DNA of 39,286 bases from the IMG/VR virus record IMGVR_UViG_3300043427_002842, positions 1 through 39,286 of that record; one strand, 5' to 3'. The stretch's first letter is position 1, and every line of letters starts with the position of its first letter. Made by a program: the position numbers and the translations under genes. Shown in pieces: positions 5,691-13,648 of this stretch. The DNA comes from a virus. The notes below the pieces were generated by a model, which was not told the origin of the DNA, did not search any database, and saw only the letters and a list, made by a program, of their open reading frames with translations.

Positions 5691-5819
5691 CTACGCCGGC
5701 TTCAAACCTAGCCACGCGAGCAGGACCGTGATCCAGCTCGAGTTGCTCTGCCCGCCGACAAATCCCACTGCTCCGTAAGGGCCGTAAACAATGCCCATGG
5801 GTGATGTGTCGTAACGCAT
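5691..5819 (-). CDS. 42-aa protein of an autonomous moron-like cassette
   Basis: The reading frame is MRYDTSPMGIVYGPYGAVGF, then VGGQSNSSWITVLLAWLGLK, then PA. It is rich in glycine and hydrophobic residues, with a possible membrane-associated C-terminal stretch SWITVLLAWLGL. It has an AAAGGAGGTG ribosome binding site 7 bp from the ATG, a TATAAT box immediately upstream, and a strong terminator just downstream. That is a complete expression unit opposite in direction to its neighbours and next to att. Such morons are typically expressed from the prophage. I know no homologue, so its function is open. Confidence 0.65.
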   Translation of the reverse strand: MRYDTSPMGIVYGPYGAVGFVGGQSNSSWITVLLAWLGLKPA

Positions 5820-5824
5820 CGCGC

Positions 5825-5853
5825 CACCTCCTTTCCGCCTTCTATTATACCAG
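5825..5853 (-). promoter_or_regulatory. Strong promoter and ribosome binding site of the 42-aa gene
   Basis: On the minus strand TGGTATAAT (5844-5852) is a consensus extended -10 element. No good -35 box lies 16-18 bp upstream, but extended -10 promoters need little of it. Predicted transcription starts about 5837. AAAGGAGGTG at 5825-5834 is a near-perfect Shine-Dalgarno sequence 7 bp from the ATG at 5819. Most other genes here lack so good an RBS. Confidence 0.75.
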
Positions 5854-5924
5854 AAAGAGCGGAAAAGTTGTAGTTACAATGCTGACACACTATCCGGCAC
5901 GACAGCCGGAAACCCGCATAGCGA

Positions 5925-5980
5925 CAGGGGTAGAGCAAAGATTAGAAATCCGCTGCTCTATCCCCTGAGCTACGGGAGCA
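5925..5980 (-). other. Candidate attP: 5' half of a tRNA-Arg(UCU) gene plus inverted repeat
   Basis: On the minus strand, 5979 to 5940 reads as the 5' half of a tRNA: GCTCCCG acceptor strand, TA, D-stem GCTC/GAGC around AGGGGATA, anticodon stem GCGGA and loop TTTCTAA with anticodon TCT. The 3' half is missing: the stem continues TCTTT instead of TCCGC and no acceptor complement follows. CAGGGGTAGAGCA (5925-5937) is the inverted copy of TGCTCTATCCCCTG (5954-5967) with one extra base. With the integrase next door, this is best read as the site matching a host tRNA gene. The exact crossover core cannot be set here. Confidence 0.6.
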
Positions 5981-6007
5981 AAGTTTGTTTTAGTCTGTTA
6001 TTGTGGT

Positions 6008-6023
6008 GCCAACAGATGCCAAC
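6008..6023. repeat. Two GCCAAC units spaced 10 bp, upstream of the integrase
   Basis: GCCAACAGAT is repeated exactly in tandem at 6008-6017 and 6018-6027, with a weaker GTTGAT at 6028. This is the minus orientation of the TTGGCA family, between the half tRNA and the integrase arm repeats. Confidence 0.55.
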
Positions 6024-6039
6024 AGATGTTGATTGATCT

Positions 6040-6108
6040 GCCACAGTCTGCCACATTGACTGCCACACTCGTGCCACAGTCCAGCCACAGTCGTCTTGAC
6101 TGTGGCAC
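6040..6108. repeat. Five GCCACA repeats, candidate integrase arm sites
   Basis: GCCACA starts at 6040, 6050, 6062, 6073 and 6084, spacing 10-12 bp, usually followed by GT or TT. An inverted TGTGGCAC is at 6101-6108. They lie between the candidate att core and the integrase start. This is the position and style of arm-type binding sites of tyrosine integrases, and binding here could also repress the integrase gene. Confidence 0.55.
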
Positions 6109-6130
6109 GCGCGGATGCGATCTGTCCGCC

Positions 6131-7246
6131 ATGGATATCAAGATCACCACACGCGGACTCACCGGAACTATTCATCTCATCCCCGAGTCGCCGTATTACC
6201 GGCTGAGGTTTTATCACCCGGAGAAACGGCGCCGCCAGCGCATCAGCCTCGCCACCTCCGACCTGCCGACCGCCAAGGCCAAGGCCAAAGCCATCCTCGA
6301 GCGCACCGCGGACGAGGGCATTGCCGCGCTGCGAGACTTCTCCCGGCGCGACACCAGCTCCACGGTTGGCAAGGCTTGTGACCATTACTTGGCGACCAGC
6401 ACAGTGGCTTTTCGCAGGGACAATGTGAATTGCCTCTACCGCGTGATCAAGGCTGCCCTGCAGACCGATGACGGCCAGAAGGTCCGCGACCTTGCGCTCT
6501 CCCGCCTTAACCGCGCCTTGGTCGCCGCCTACTTGAAGAACGCCAAGGTGAAGACCAGCACGCAGAAGTCCTGCCTCGCCAGCGCCCGGGCGATCTTCGC
6601 GCGGCAGAACGACTGGGAGGGCTTCGATGGCCTGCCAGACATGGGCGAGTTCCGCGACGCCTGCACCCGCACCGGGCTGCGCGTCCACTTGGACGCCTTC
6701 CAGCCATTGCCCGCGGAGACCTTGGAGGAGATCGACAAGGCAACCAAGGTCACAGGCGGCGGCATCCGGCGGGCATGGATCTTGGCGCGCTACCTCGGAC
6801 TGCGTCCCAGCGAGATCGCCGGCTTCCGCAAGGGCTGGATTGAGAGGCGAGGGGAACAGCACTTCCTGTGCGTGCGGCAGCGCCCCTCGGAAGACTTTGC
6901 GCTGAAGACCGGCAGCCGCGGCGAGCGCGACATCGGCATCCCGCCAGACATGGCCGCCGAGCTGCTTGCCTGCGATGACTACGGCATCCCTGGAGGAACG
7001 CCATACACTCGCTACAACTGGCTCATGCGAGTCTTCAACGCCTTCCTCCGCGGCTACATGCCAGACCGCGAGCAGCTCCTCTACACGCTGCGCAAGCAGG
7101 CCGGCAGCGATTGGCTGGTGGCCACCGGGAAGATTAGCCTGGTGTCGAAACTGCTAGGCCATACCAGCGCGGCCGTGACGCTGCGGCACTATGCGACTTA
7201 TGAGTCGAGCGTGACGCTGCCAGAGGGAATCTTTGGGACAAAATGA
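6131..7246 (+). CDS. int: Tyrosine recombinase (phage integrase), 371 aa
   Basis: It catalyses site-specific integration and excision of the phage. The N-terminal arm-binding part (1-75) is basic, the core-binding helices span about 76-170, and the catalytic domain follows. Catalytic residues visible are R225 (LGLRPSEIAG), K259 (FALKTGSRGE), R321 in YTLRK, H344 (LLGHTS) and the nucleophile Y354 (RHYATY). The first box-II histidine of the usual HxxR is a tyrosine (Y318). I choose the ATG at 6131; the earlier ATG at 6026 would translate the arm repeats. It is convergent with the giant gene. Confidence 0.93.
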   Translation: MDIKITTRGLTGTIHLIPESPYYRLRFYHPEKRRRQRISLATSDLPTAKAKAKAILERTADEGIAALRDFSRRDTSSTVGKACDHYLATSTVAFRRDNVNCLYRVIKAALQTDDGQKVRDLALSRLNRALVAAYLKNAKVKTSTQKSCLASARAIFARQNDWEGFDGLPDMGEFRDACTRTGLRVHLDAFQPLPAETLEEIDKATKVTGGGIRRAWILARYLGLRPSEIAGFRKGWIERRGEQHFLCVRQRPSEDFALKTGSRGERDIGIPPDMAAELLACDDYGIPGGTPYTRYNWLMRVFNAFLRGYMPDREQLLYTLRKQAGSDWLVATGKISLVSKLLGHTSAAVTLRHYATYESSVTLPEGIFGTK

Positions 7247-7270
7247 AAGGGCCAGCCGTAGCTGACCCTT
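7247..7270. terminator. Hairpin between convergent integrase and giant gene
   Basis: AAGGGCCAGC and GCTGACCCTT form a 10-bp stem with one mismatched pair around a CGTA loop, directly after the integrase stop at 7246 and 28 bp from the stop of the giant gene. A smaller TCCGG/CCGGA hairpin lies nearby. A shared bidirectional terminator is likely, although neither side has a clean T-run. Confidence 0.55.
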
Positions 7271-7297
7271 AGTCTCCTTCCGGGCGTGCCGGATGAG

Positions 7298-10200
7298 CTA
7301 TTGTATTCCGAGGTTGCGCAATTCCGCGGGCGAAAGAGAAAGCAGCTCAGTGTTGGCGTCTAGGAAGCCGCGGCTAATCCGAACTCCTCCTCCAACATCT
7401 CCTTGACTCCCTGCACCTGCGCCAGCGTCACCTTGTCCGGCCCGCCGCTTTCCTCGACCGACAGATCCAGCAGCCGATTTACGACGGCTTCTTGTGTCGG
7501 CGACAACTTGTCCAGGGTTTCCCCGAACACCTTGTCCACCTTGCTCAATAATTTCTCGTAGGCTTTTTGTTCTGAGTTCATCGTTTCCTCTCCATTTCAT
7601 TAGGGTGATTTCTGGCAGGCCAGTGCTTTCATCCCACCCAATAGATTTCCAGTATTTCTTTAGGTCTGCAAGTTCCAACTTGCTGTAAAAGGACGGGTCA
7701 AACGGGATGCTTCCAGTAGGTTCAAAGCCGTATGACGCATAAAGTTTTGGCAGCATGCCCTTCGGATATTTTTCCGACTTCACCGCAAAGCAATCGAGCG
7801 CCGTGACGCCTAGCTGCAGCGCCTTAATAACCACCGCGTCCGCCATTCCGCCCGTCTTGCGTTCGTTGTTAAGCACCAGCGACAGCGTCTTCTCGTTGGG
7901 CCCGAATCCAAAGGCCGCGGGGTCTTGTCCGTAGGCGGAAGCGGGATCGCCCTGCTTAATGCCGAAAAACACCTGAGCGTCAGCGAGCTGGTATATCGAC
8001 ATCGCACCGGCCTCAAGTTTTTCCTGCAGCCCCTTTAGTGTGTAGCGATCAAGGGCCAGCTTCGCCGGCGATGCGTTGAGTGCGTCGATAAATGCCGCCG
8101 GTGATACACCGCCAGCCTTTACGGTTTGCTTGGATGACCTCCACTTGTCGTCCTTGGCGATGTCAATTAGCTGCGCATGCCGCGGCGAGCGGAACGACTT
8201 GTATGGCGTGCCAGGAATGCGCGATGCGATGGCGTCGGTAATCTCTTGCACTGGCTTGGCCAGATCAAAAGCGCGACGATCTCCAAGCTCTGGCTTACCA
8301 TCGGCTCGGCGCTGCGCGTAGAAGTCGTCGAAAATTGAGCTAATGTTGATCGGCCTCGCAAACCGTCCGATTACTCGACCGCGCAAGCCATACTGATACG
8401 AAGGATGCTTAAGCGTTCCCTGCTCGCCCAGCTTCACTGCGGGAGCGCCTGGCGTCAGCTCAATGGCTAACACCACATCGCCGATGCGTAGTCCGTCGTA
8501 TTGGTCTGAGCGCACCTCATCCAAAATGCGCTGCACGTTAGGCGCCCCGAGATCCTGCGATTTTTTCGACTCAAGGATTTCAGCAATACGCGCGCGGCTC
8601 TTAGTGCCCTGGAACGGCAGCTTGTTGACGTATTCCATAATGCTCGGCGATTCGATGCCGGGAAAGTCTTCAATTTCCTTGCGGATAGAGTTGTCGAGAG
8701 CGGCCAAATTTTCCGGCGTGATACGACCGTCGCGGGCATACGCTGCATTTGTTGCGATCACCGCGGTCGCCGTCTCAGTGTTGCTGACATGCGCGTTCTT
8801 ATCCATTGCGGCGATGAGCATGATAGCCCCCTCGTTGGCGCGCCGCGCCTTGATGGCCGAAACGCCAGCACCTTGGTTCGACCACACGTTTGTTTCCTTG
8901 CCGACCTTCTCAGCCTGCAGCAAGGGCCACTCGGGGCCGCCGTGCGTCTCAACCGGAACAGCAATCTCGCTTGAGTCGATGCCGCGGTAAATCTTGCCGG
9001 CGCTTGTTAGATCTGCGAACGCCGCGAATACCTTGCGTCCCTTAAGATCTTTCAGCGTAATGACAGGAGCGTCTTGCAGTTCTCGCCATACAGTTCCGCC
9101 CTCATCGCTGACGACGCTGTCAGGCATGAATTGCGCCTGCGCCCGATACATGCCTTCATGCGTTGTCTCAATACCCTTCGACTTATCCCACAGCCAGTGG
9201 TGCATGACGTGCGACCAGACTTCTGGGCTAATATTTGCCCCGCCCGGAACCTCGTCCCGCAAAGCGTTGATCCGTTGGTCAATGCGCCGGAACATCTCTT
9301 GGCTAACGCGCCGGTCGCTTATTGACTCCTTGACGCTGCGCGCCAGCGTTGCCTTGCGCGTGTTTAGCTTGCCGATGTCGGCCTTGCCGGTCAGCCAGAA
9401 GTTGATCTCGACCGCATCAATGGTCGGCACGTCGCCGATGCCGAGCAGGTGCGCGATGAATCCCTTCTTGCCCGTCTTGATGCCGCGGAGCCGCTGCACT
9501 GCATCCATTACCTTGCCGGTGTCCGCGCGGCTGGCGTTTAAGTCGGCCAGCACCTTGTCCATCGTGCGAATGTTGTCGGGATTGAACGCGCCGAGGTTGT
9601 TGAAGCGGTCATCGCCGTATGCTTTACGAATGGCGACCAGCTCCTTCCAGTCGTCTGGGCTAAAGCGGCCGGCCTCAAAGTTGTCTAGAGCCTTCTGGCC
9701 GGCGTCGGTGCCAAGCCAATACGCTGCGGCTTCCTCGGGGCGGATGGCCGCGCGTCCCTTTTTGTCCGCCGTTGTAAAGTCCTTTGATGGACGAAACCGG
9801 ACGCCATCCTTGGCCACGTTGTTGGCGATGACCTCAACGGCCCGGGCGCCAGAACCCTGCGAGGCAATGGTCATGGCGTAAGCCTTCATCACATCGCGAC
9901 GAGTGATCTGGCCGTTGGCGAGCTTCTGCCGCTGGTCGGTGATGAATTGCGCGACTGGGCGAAGATACTCAGGGAATCCTCCGACAACTTCCGCGGCGAC
10001 TTTTGTTGGGATAAATTGCGAACGCTTTAATTGGTCGAGAGTTTCGGCGGCGCCTGAGCGAGCCTCAGCATCCGGCATCGCCTGCCCGCGGGTTCCGCCT
10101 GTTGCCACATCTGGCATCCCCTGAGCCTCCCGCGGAATCTGCTGTGGCATGCGGTTGTTGTTGATCTTGTCGTAGTCGAAGAAGTAGCCGGTGCGGCCGC

Positions 10201-13200
10201 TCGGCTGGGCATCGTTGAGCCGGTCGATGCGCCAAGTGCGGATGCTGCCCTTGGGATTCAGCTCGGCGTAGAGCGGGTTGGCGGCGCGCTGGACGGCCGT
10301 TCCGGTGCCGATGAGTCCGTTGAGCGTGTCGCGCTTCTGCTGTCCGATGGTCGCCTCTCCGGGCATGCCGTTGCGGTGGTTGGCGAGGTAGGTCTTGAGG
10401 TCGGCCTCCACCTGCTTCATGTCGTTGTTGAAGATGCCTAGCTCGCCCTTGTTGATCGCCTTCATAGCAGACGAGCGGAAGGCGTTGAGGTCGAGCGAGG
10501 CGGCGAGCAGGTGGTTCTGCTTGGTCACCTGCCAGCCGAACGGCACGGTCTCCCGCTGGATAGCGCGCACGGCGCCCATGTTGGTGATGCGGTAGCGTCC
10601 GCTCGATCCGGTGCCGATGGCGTTGTAGTCGATGTTCCAGCTTTCGCCCTCGGCGCGGCTGGCTTCCATACCCCGGGCAAACTGGCGGACGTGCTGCGGG
10701 AATTGCGTGAAGAGGTCAAACTGCGGCGGTAGCACCGGCCCGCCGATGACTTCGCGACCGTTGACCTTGCGCTTGCCGAACTCGGTCGAGTTGACCGGCA
10801 CGAACTTCTTCGCATCGTACAGCGTCTTGATCTGCGCCGCGCGGTTGGCCTCGGCGGCATTGATGATCGGCTGCGGCTTGTAAGCGTAGGTGCCGTCCGG
10901 CTTTTGGAACAGGAAGTCATTCTCCAACACGCCACGGCCCTCGTCCCTTAGTTTGACATGCGTGCTGCGCGCCAAGTCCTCCGGGCGGCTGCTGCGCGCC
11001 AGCTCTACGCCGCGGGGCGTTGCACTGCCAGCCTCCTCGAGGCCGGTCAAAAATTGATCGTAGGCGCGGACGTATTCCTTCACGCGCTTCTGCATGATGC
11101 GGTCTTGGAAGAGCGGGTTGTCGCGGAAGAGGACAGACGGATTGTCCAACATCTTGCCGGTGCCGCTGTCCAAGCGCACACCCATCATCTCCAGCACGCG
11201 CCCGCCGGTAGCCAGCATGGACTCGGCGAGGCGAGGGAAGGCGGCATCGCGGCGGATGGCGCGGAAGTCAATGGCCGGCGCCTCGCTGGCAAATGTCTCG
11301 GCGATGATCTCGTCGCGCGCCCAGTCCAGGGCGTCCTCGCCGCGCTCAATGCTGCGCTGCGACAGCTCCTCGTATCGCTCGTTGATCAACCTCTCGCGCT
11401 CGGCTGGCTCGAGCTTGCGCGCCTTGGAGATGTCCGCCGCTGACTTGTTGCCGCTCTCAAAGTCGCGGAACTCTTGCTCCGTGAGCACTTGGGGCAGCTC
11501 GCCGGTTGTGCCGTTGTTGATGTCCGCGTCAACCAAGCGCCCGACATACTCGCGTCCGCGGGCGGTCACGCCGTCCGGTCCATATTGCTGGTTGACCAAG
11601 TTGCGCAGGTCGTTGCGCGGCTGCCCATCAAGGACGTTGCTCGTCAGGATGGCATGGCCAATCTCATGCGGAGCAATGGCGTCCACGCCGCCGGCCGACT
11701 TGCGGGCGTCAAGATTAATAAAGACTCGGGCGCGTCCGTTGGCGTCCTTCTCGAGGAACAGTCCCGCGGCCAGCTCGCCGCCGGTCGCCGACACATCCTT
11801 GTTCATTCGGTATTCGTCCGCCTTGAGGGGAACGAAATCTACCTTGCCAGCCAGCACGCCTTGCATGGCCGCCATGCGGTCCAGTGAGGCGTGAGGCAGC
11901 GCAGAAAACGCATCCACATTACCGCCCACCGCATATACGTCAGCCATCATGCGGGCGATGTCCGCGTCAGCTTCCGTAGCTCCGCGGCGGGCCACACTGC
12001 CAGCGACTCCGGCCACACCGCCCAGGGCCATGATGCCGCCAAGCACCTCACCGGCGCGCTCGGCATCCGGTTGCAATGCAGCGAAGGGTGCTCCGGTAAT
12101 TCCAGCCGCCACCGCCCCGCTCGTCACATCGTCAGCTAGGCGAGCCGCCGTGGTCACGCCAGCGCGGTCGGCAAAGCGCGCCACACGGCGCAGCGCCTCT
12201 GGGTTGCCAGCATCCTGCGCCACACGCTTGAGCGTGCTGTCGGTGCCGTCAACGTAGCCTGTAAAGTATTTCCGGTAGCGCTCGGGGATCGCCGTCATGC
12301 GCGCCAAGTCCGCCGCTGCTTCCGCTCGCGCCGTGCCGATGCCGCCTACGCCCGCCTCGCGGATAATGGTCGCCGCACCGCCCGCCGCCGCGCCAGTCTT
12401 GCGGATGATCGCGCCGCCGTAACGCAGCCCAGGCAGCACGCTGCCGATGGCCGTGACCGCCGCAGTCACATTGCCGCCGCCGCCCGCCGCGTCCGCATAG
12501 ACTGCCGCACCGGCCGCACCGGCACCCAGCGCTGCCTGCTGTTTTGCGGTCAGCCCGGTGATGTCCTGCACGCGGCTGCTGATGCCAAACTCCACCCGCT
12601 CGGCGAGGTCTGCCGTGGCATCCGCTGCACGCTGCACGCCTCGAAGTGGGGCGCCGGCGAGTGTTGCCGTGCGGCGCAGCACGCGCAGCTTGCTCAACGC
12701 GCCCGCGCCTACCGGAAGCAGATTAACCGGATCGACAACCATGGAGCCGATCATCGACAGCGTCTCTGCAGGCTGCTCGTCGGTAATCTGGTAAGCCTCC
12801 TTGGTCGCCGCCGGCGCGCTCACCTTGCTGGCGCCGATCTGAAAGTCTGTGACTCCCGCGAACTCCTGCTCTAGCGCCTTCTCCCGCTGGTAGCGCTCGT
12901 AAGCCTTGTCGAAATCCTCTTCCTCCTCCACCGGCGTTGGCTCCATCGCATCCGCCTCGCTGGCCGCCGCGGCAATAATGTTCGCGTCCCGCAGCTCATC
13001 GCCGGTCAGTTTGCCTTCCTGCTCGAGGCGCTTGGCCAATGCCTGCTGCTTCAGTCCGCGGCGCTTCGCCCAAGTTGCCGCGTCATTGGCTTTGTTGCCG
13101 ACCCAGTCGAAGAGCTGCACCATGTTGATGCCAGCCTTGCGGACGATCTCCGCGCCGGTCTGGATGTTGCGCTGCGCTTGGTTGATCGGATCGGTCACGC

Positions 13201-13648
13201 CGCCGATTAGCGCGTCAGTGATTTCGGTCGCCGCCTGCGGCAGCATACCAATCATGGCTGCGGCACCTTGGCCCACGCCATCGATGAAGCGTCCGACCTC
13301 GTTGTTCTCCTCCTTGCGTCGCGTGTGAAATTGCCGAAACTCTTCCTTCGGCATGATGTAGTCCACGCGGCGGTAGGCTTCCTCTTCAAGCTGGTTCAGC
13401 TCGTAATCGGTAAGCATATCAGGCTCTTCAGGCGCTTCGGGAGGCAGGGCAATGCCTCGCTCTTGGGCGAACGGTGTGGATGCCAGAATTGGCAGCGCAT
13501 CAAGCTGCTGGTCGGTGAATCCCTGCGCCGGAGCAGGGGATGCGGCAAGGCGATCCACCAGCCCGGTGGTGATCTCCGGCTGTCCTTGCTGCGCTTCCAG
13601 CTCGGCGAGCTGCTCGTCGGTTAATCCGTCTAGCGAACTTGGTACCAT
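7298..13648 (-). CDS. Giant multidomain ejection/polyvalent-type protein, 2,116 aa
   Basis: This protein fills 16% of the genome at the end of the virion operon, the place of internal ejection proteins in podoviruses. After a helical start there are alanine/glycine-rich hydrophobic stretches at about 375-430 (GAGAAGAAVYADAAGGGG) and near 550 that could enter a membrane. H661-E662-I-G-H665 (APHEIGHAIL) with a later DEIIAETFA resembles a gluzincin metallopeptidase and its third ligand. The middle third is like other large phage polyvalent proteins (GIGDVPTIDAVEINFWLTG). Near the C-terminus a compact segment (DAVVIKALQLGVTALDCFAV, YASYGFEPTG) is reminiscent of an acetyltransferase-like fold. The last 90 residues are Gly/Arg-rich. 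I infer injection with DNA and a protease role. The start overlaps the previous gene by 19 bp. Confidence 0.85.
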   Translation of the reverse strand: MVPSSLDGLTDEQLAELEAQQGQPEITTGLVDRLAASPAPAQGFTDQQLDALPILASTPFAQERGIALPPEAPEEPDMLTDYELNQLEEEAYRRVDYIMPKEEFRQFHTRRKEENNEVGRFIDGVGQGAAAMIGMLPQAATEITDALIGGVTDPINQAQRNIQTGAEIVRKAGINMVQLFDWVGNKANDAATWAKRRGLKQQALAKRLEQEGKLTGDELRDANIIAAAASEADAMEPTPVEEEEDFDKAYERYQREKALEQEFAGVTDFQIGASKVSAPAATKEAYQITDEQPAETLSMIGSMVVDPVNLLPVGAGALSKLRVLRRTATLAGAPLRGVQRAADATADLAERVEFGISSRVQDITGLTAKQQAALGAGAAGAAVYADAAGGGGNVTAAVTAIGSVLPGLRYGGAIIRKTGAAAGGAATIIREAGVGGIGTARAEAAADLARMTAIPERYRKYFTGYVDGTDSTLKRVAQDAGNPEALRRVARFADRAGVTTAARLADDVTSGAVAAGITGAPFAALQPDAERAGEVLGGIMALGGVAGVAGSVARRGATEADADIARMMADVYAVGGNVDAFSALPHASLDRMAAMQGVLAGKVDFVPLKADEYRMNKDVSATGGELAAGLFLEKDANGRARVFINLDARKSAGGVDAIAPHEIGHAILTSNVLDGQPRNDLRNLVNQQYGPDGVTARGREYVGRLVDADINNGTTGELPQVLTEQEFRDFESGNKSAADISKARKLEPAERERLINERYEELSQRSIERGEDALDWARDEIIAETFASEAPAIDFRAIRRDAAFPRLAESMLATGGRVLEMMGVRLDSGTGKMLDNPSVLFRDNPLFQDRIMQKRVKEYVRAYDQFLTGLEEAGSATPRGVELARSSRPEDLARSTHVKLRDEGRGVLENDFLFQKPDGTYAYKPQPIINAAEANRAAQIKTLYDAKKFVPVNSTEFGKRKVNGREVIGGPVLPPQFDLFTQFPQHVRQFARGMEASRAEGESWNIDYNAIGTGSSGRYRITNMGAVRAIQRETVPFGWQVTKQNHLLAASLDLNAFRSSAMKAINKGELGIFNNDMKQVEADLKTYLANHRNGMPGEATIGQQKRDTLNGLIGTGTAVQRAANPLYAELNPKGSIRTWRIDRLNDAQPSGRTGYFFDYDKINNNRMPQQIPREAQGMPDVATGGTRGQAMPDAEARSGAAETLDQLKRSQFIPTKVAAEVVGGFPEYLRPVAQFITDQRQKLANGQITRRDVMKAYAMTIASQGSGARAVEVIANNVAKDGVRFRPSKDFTTADKKGRAAIRPEEAAAYWLGTDAGQKALDNFEAGRFSPDDWKELVAIRKAYGDDRFNNLGAFNPDNIRTMDKVLADLNASRADTGKVMDAVQRLRGIKTGKKGFIAHLLGIGDVPTIDAVEINFWLTGKADIGKLNTRKATLARSVKESISDRRVSQEMFRRIDQRINALRDEVPGGANISPEVWSHVMHHWLWDKSKGIETTHEGMYRAQAQFMPDSVVSDEGGTVWRELQDAPVITLKDLKGRKVFAAFADLTSAGKIYRGIDSSEIAVPVETHGGPEWPLLQAEKVGKETNVWSNQGAGVSAIKARRANEGAIMLIAAMDKNAHVSNTETATAVIATNAAYARDGRITPENLAALDNSIRKEIEDFPGIESPSIMEYVNKLPFQGTKSRARIAEILESKKSQDLGAPNVQRILDEVRSDQYDGLRIGDVVLAIELTPGAPAVKLGEQGTLKHPSYQYGLRGRVIGRFARPINISSIFDDFYAQRRADGKPELGDRRAFDLAKPVQEITDAIASRIPGTPYKSFRSPRHAQLIDIAKDDKWRSSKQTVKAGGVSPAAFIDALNASPAKLALDRYTLKGLQEKLEAGAMSIYQLADAQVFFGIKQGDPASAYGQDPAAFGFGPNEKTLSLVLNNERKTGGMADAVVIKALQLGVTALDCFAVKSEKYPKGMLPKLYASYGFEPTGSIPFDPSFYSKLELADLKKYWKSIGWDESTGLPEITLMKWRGNDELRTKSLREIIEQGGQGVRGNPGQVVADTRSRRKSAAGSVGRGKRRAGQGDAGAGAGSQGDVGGGVRISRGFLDANTELLSLSPAELRNLGIQ
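7360..7581 (-). CDS. Nested out-of-frame gene, 73 aa
   Basis: The gene lies wholly inside the 3' end of the giant gene, same strand, another frame. The product MNSEQKAYEKLLSKVDKVFG... is a normal-looking charged helical protein (KLSPTQEAVVNRLLDLS, KVTLAQVQGVKEMLEEEFGL). GAGAGG lies about 7 bp before the ATG. In the same stretch the giant frame turns into low-complexity Gly/Arg (RSRRKSAAGSVGRGKRRAG), suggesting the small frame is the selected one there and the giant protein reads over it. Function unknown. Confidence 0.6.
   Translation of the reverse strand: MNSEQKAYEKLLSKVDKVFGETLDKLSPTQEAVVNRLLDLSVEESGGPDKVTLAQVQGVKEMLEEEFGLAAAS

Noticed and set aside
5893-5910. TCCGGC/GCCGGA hairpin near att as a terminator
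   Set aside because: A six-base stem without U-run; too weak to call.
5708-5938. 76-codon minus-strand frame across the mini-cassette
   Set aside because: It would translate the promoter and ribosome binding site; the 42-codon frame has the correct start spacing instead.
5925-5980. Complete phage-encoded tRNA gene
   Set aside because: Only the 5' half is present; the anticodon 3' stem, T arm and acceptor complement are missing.
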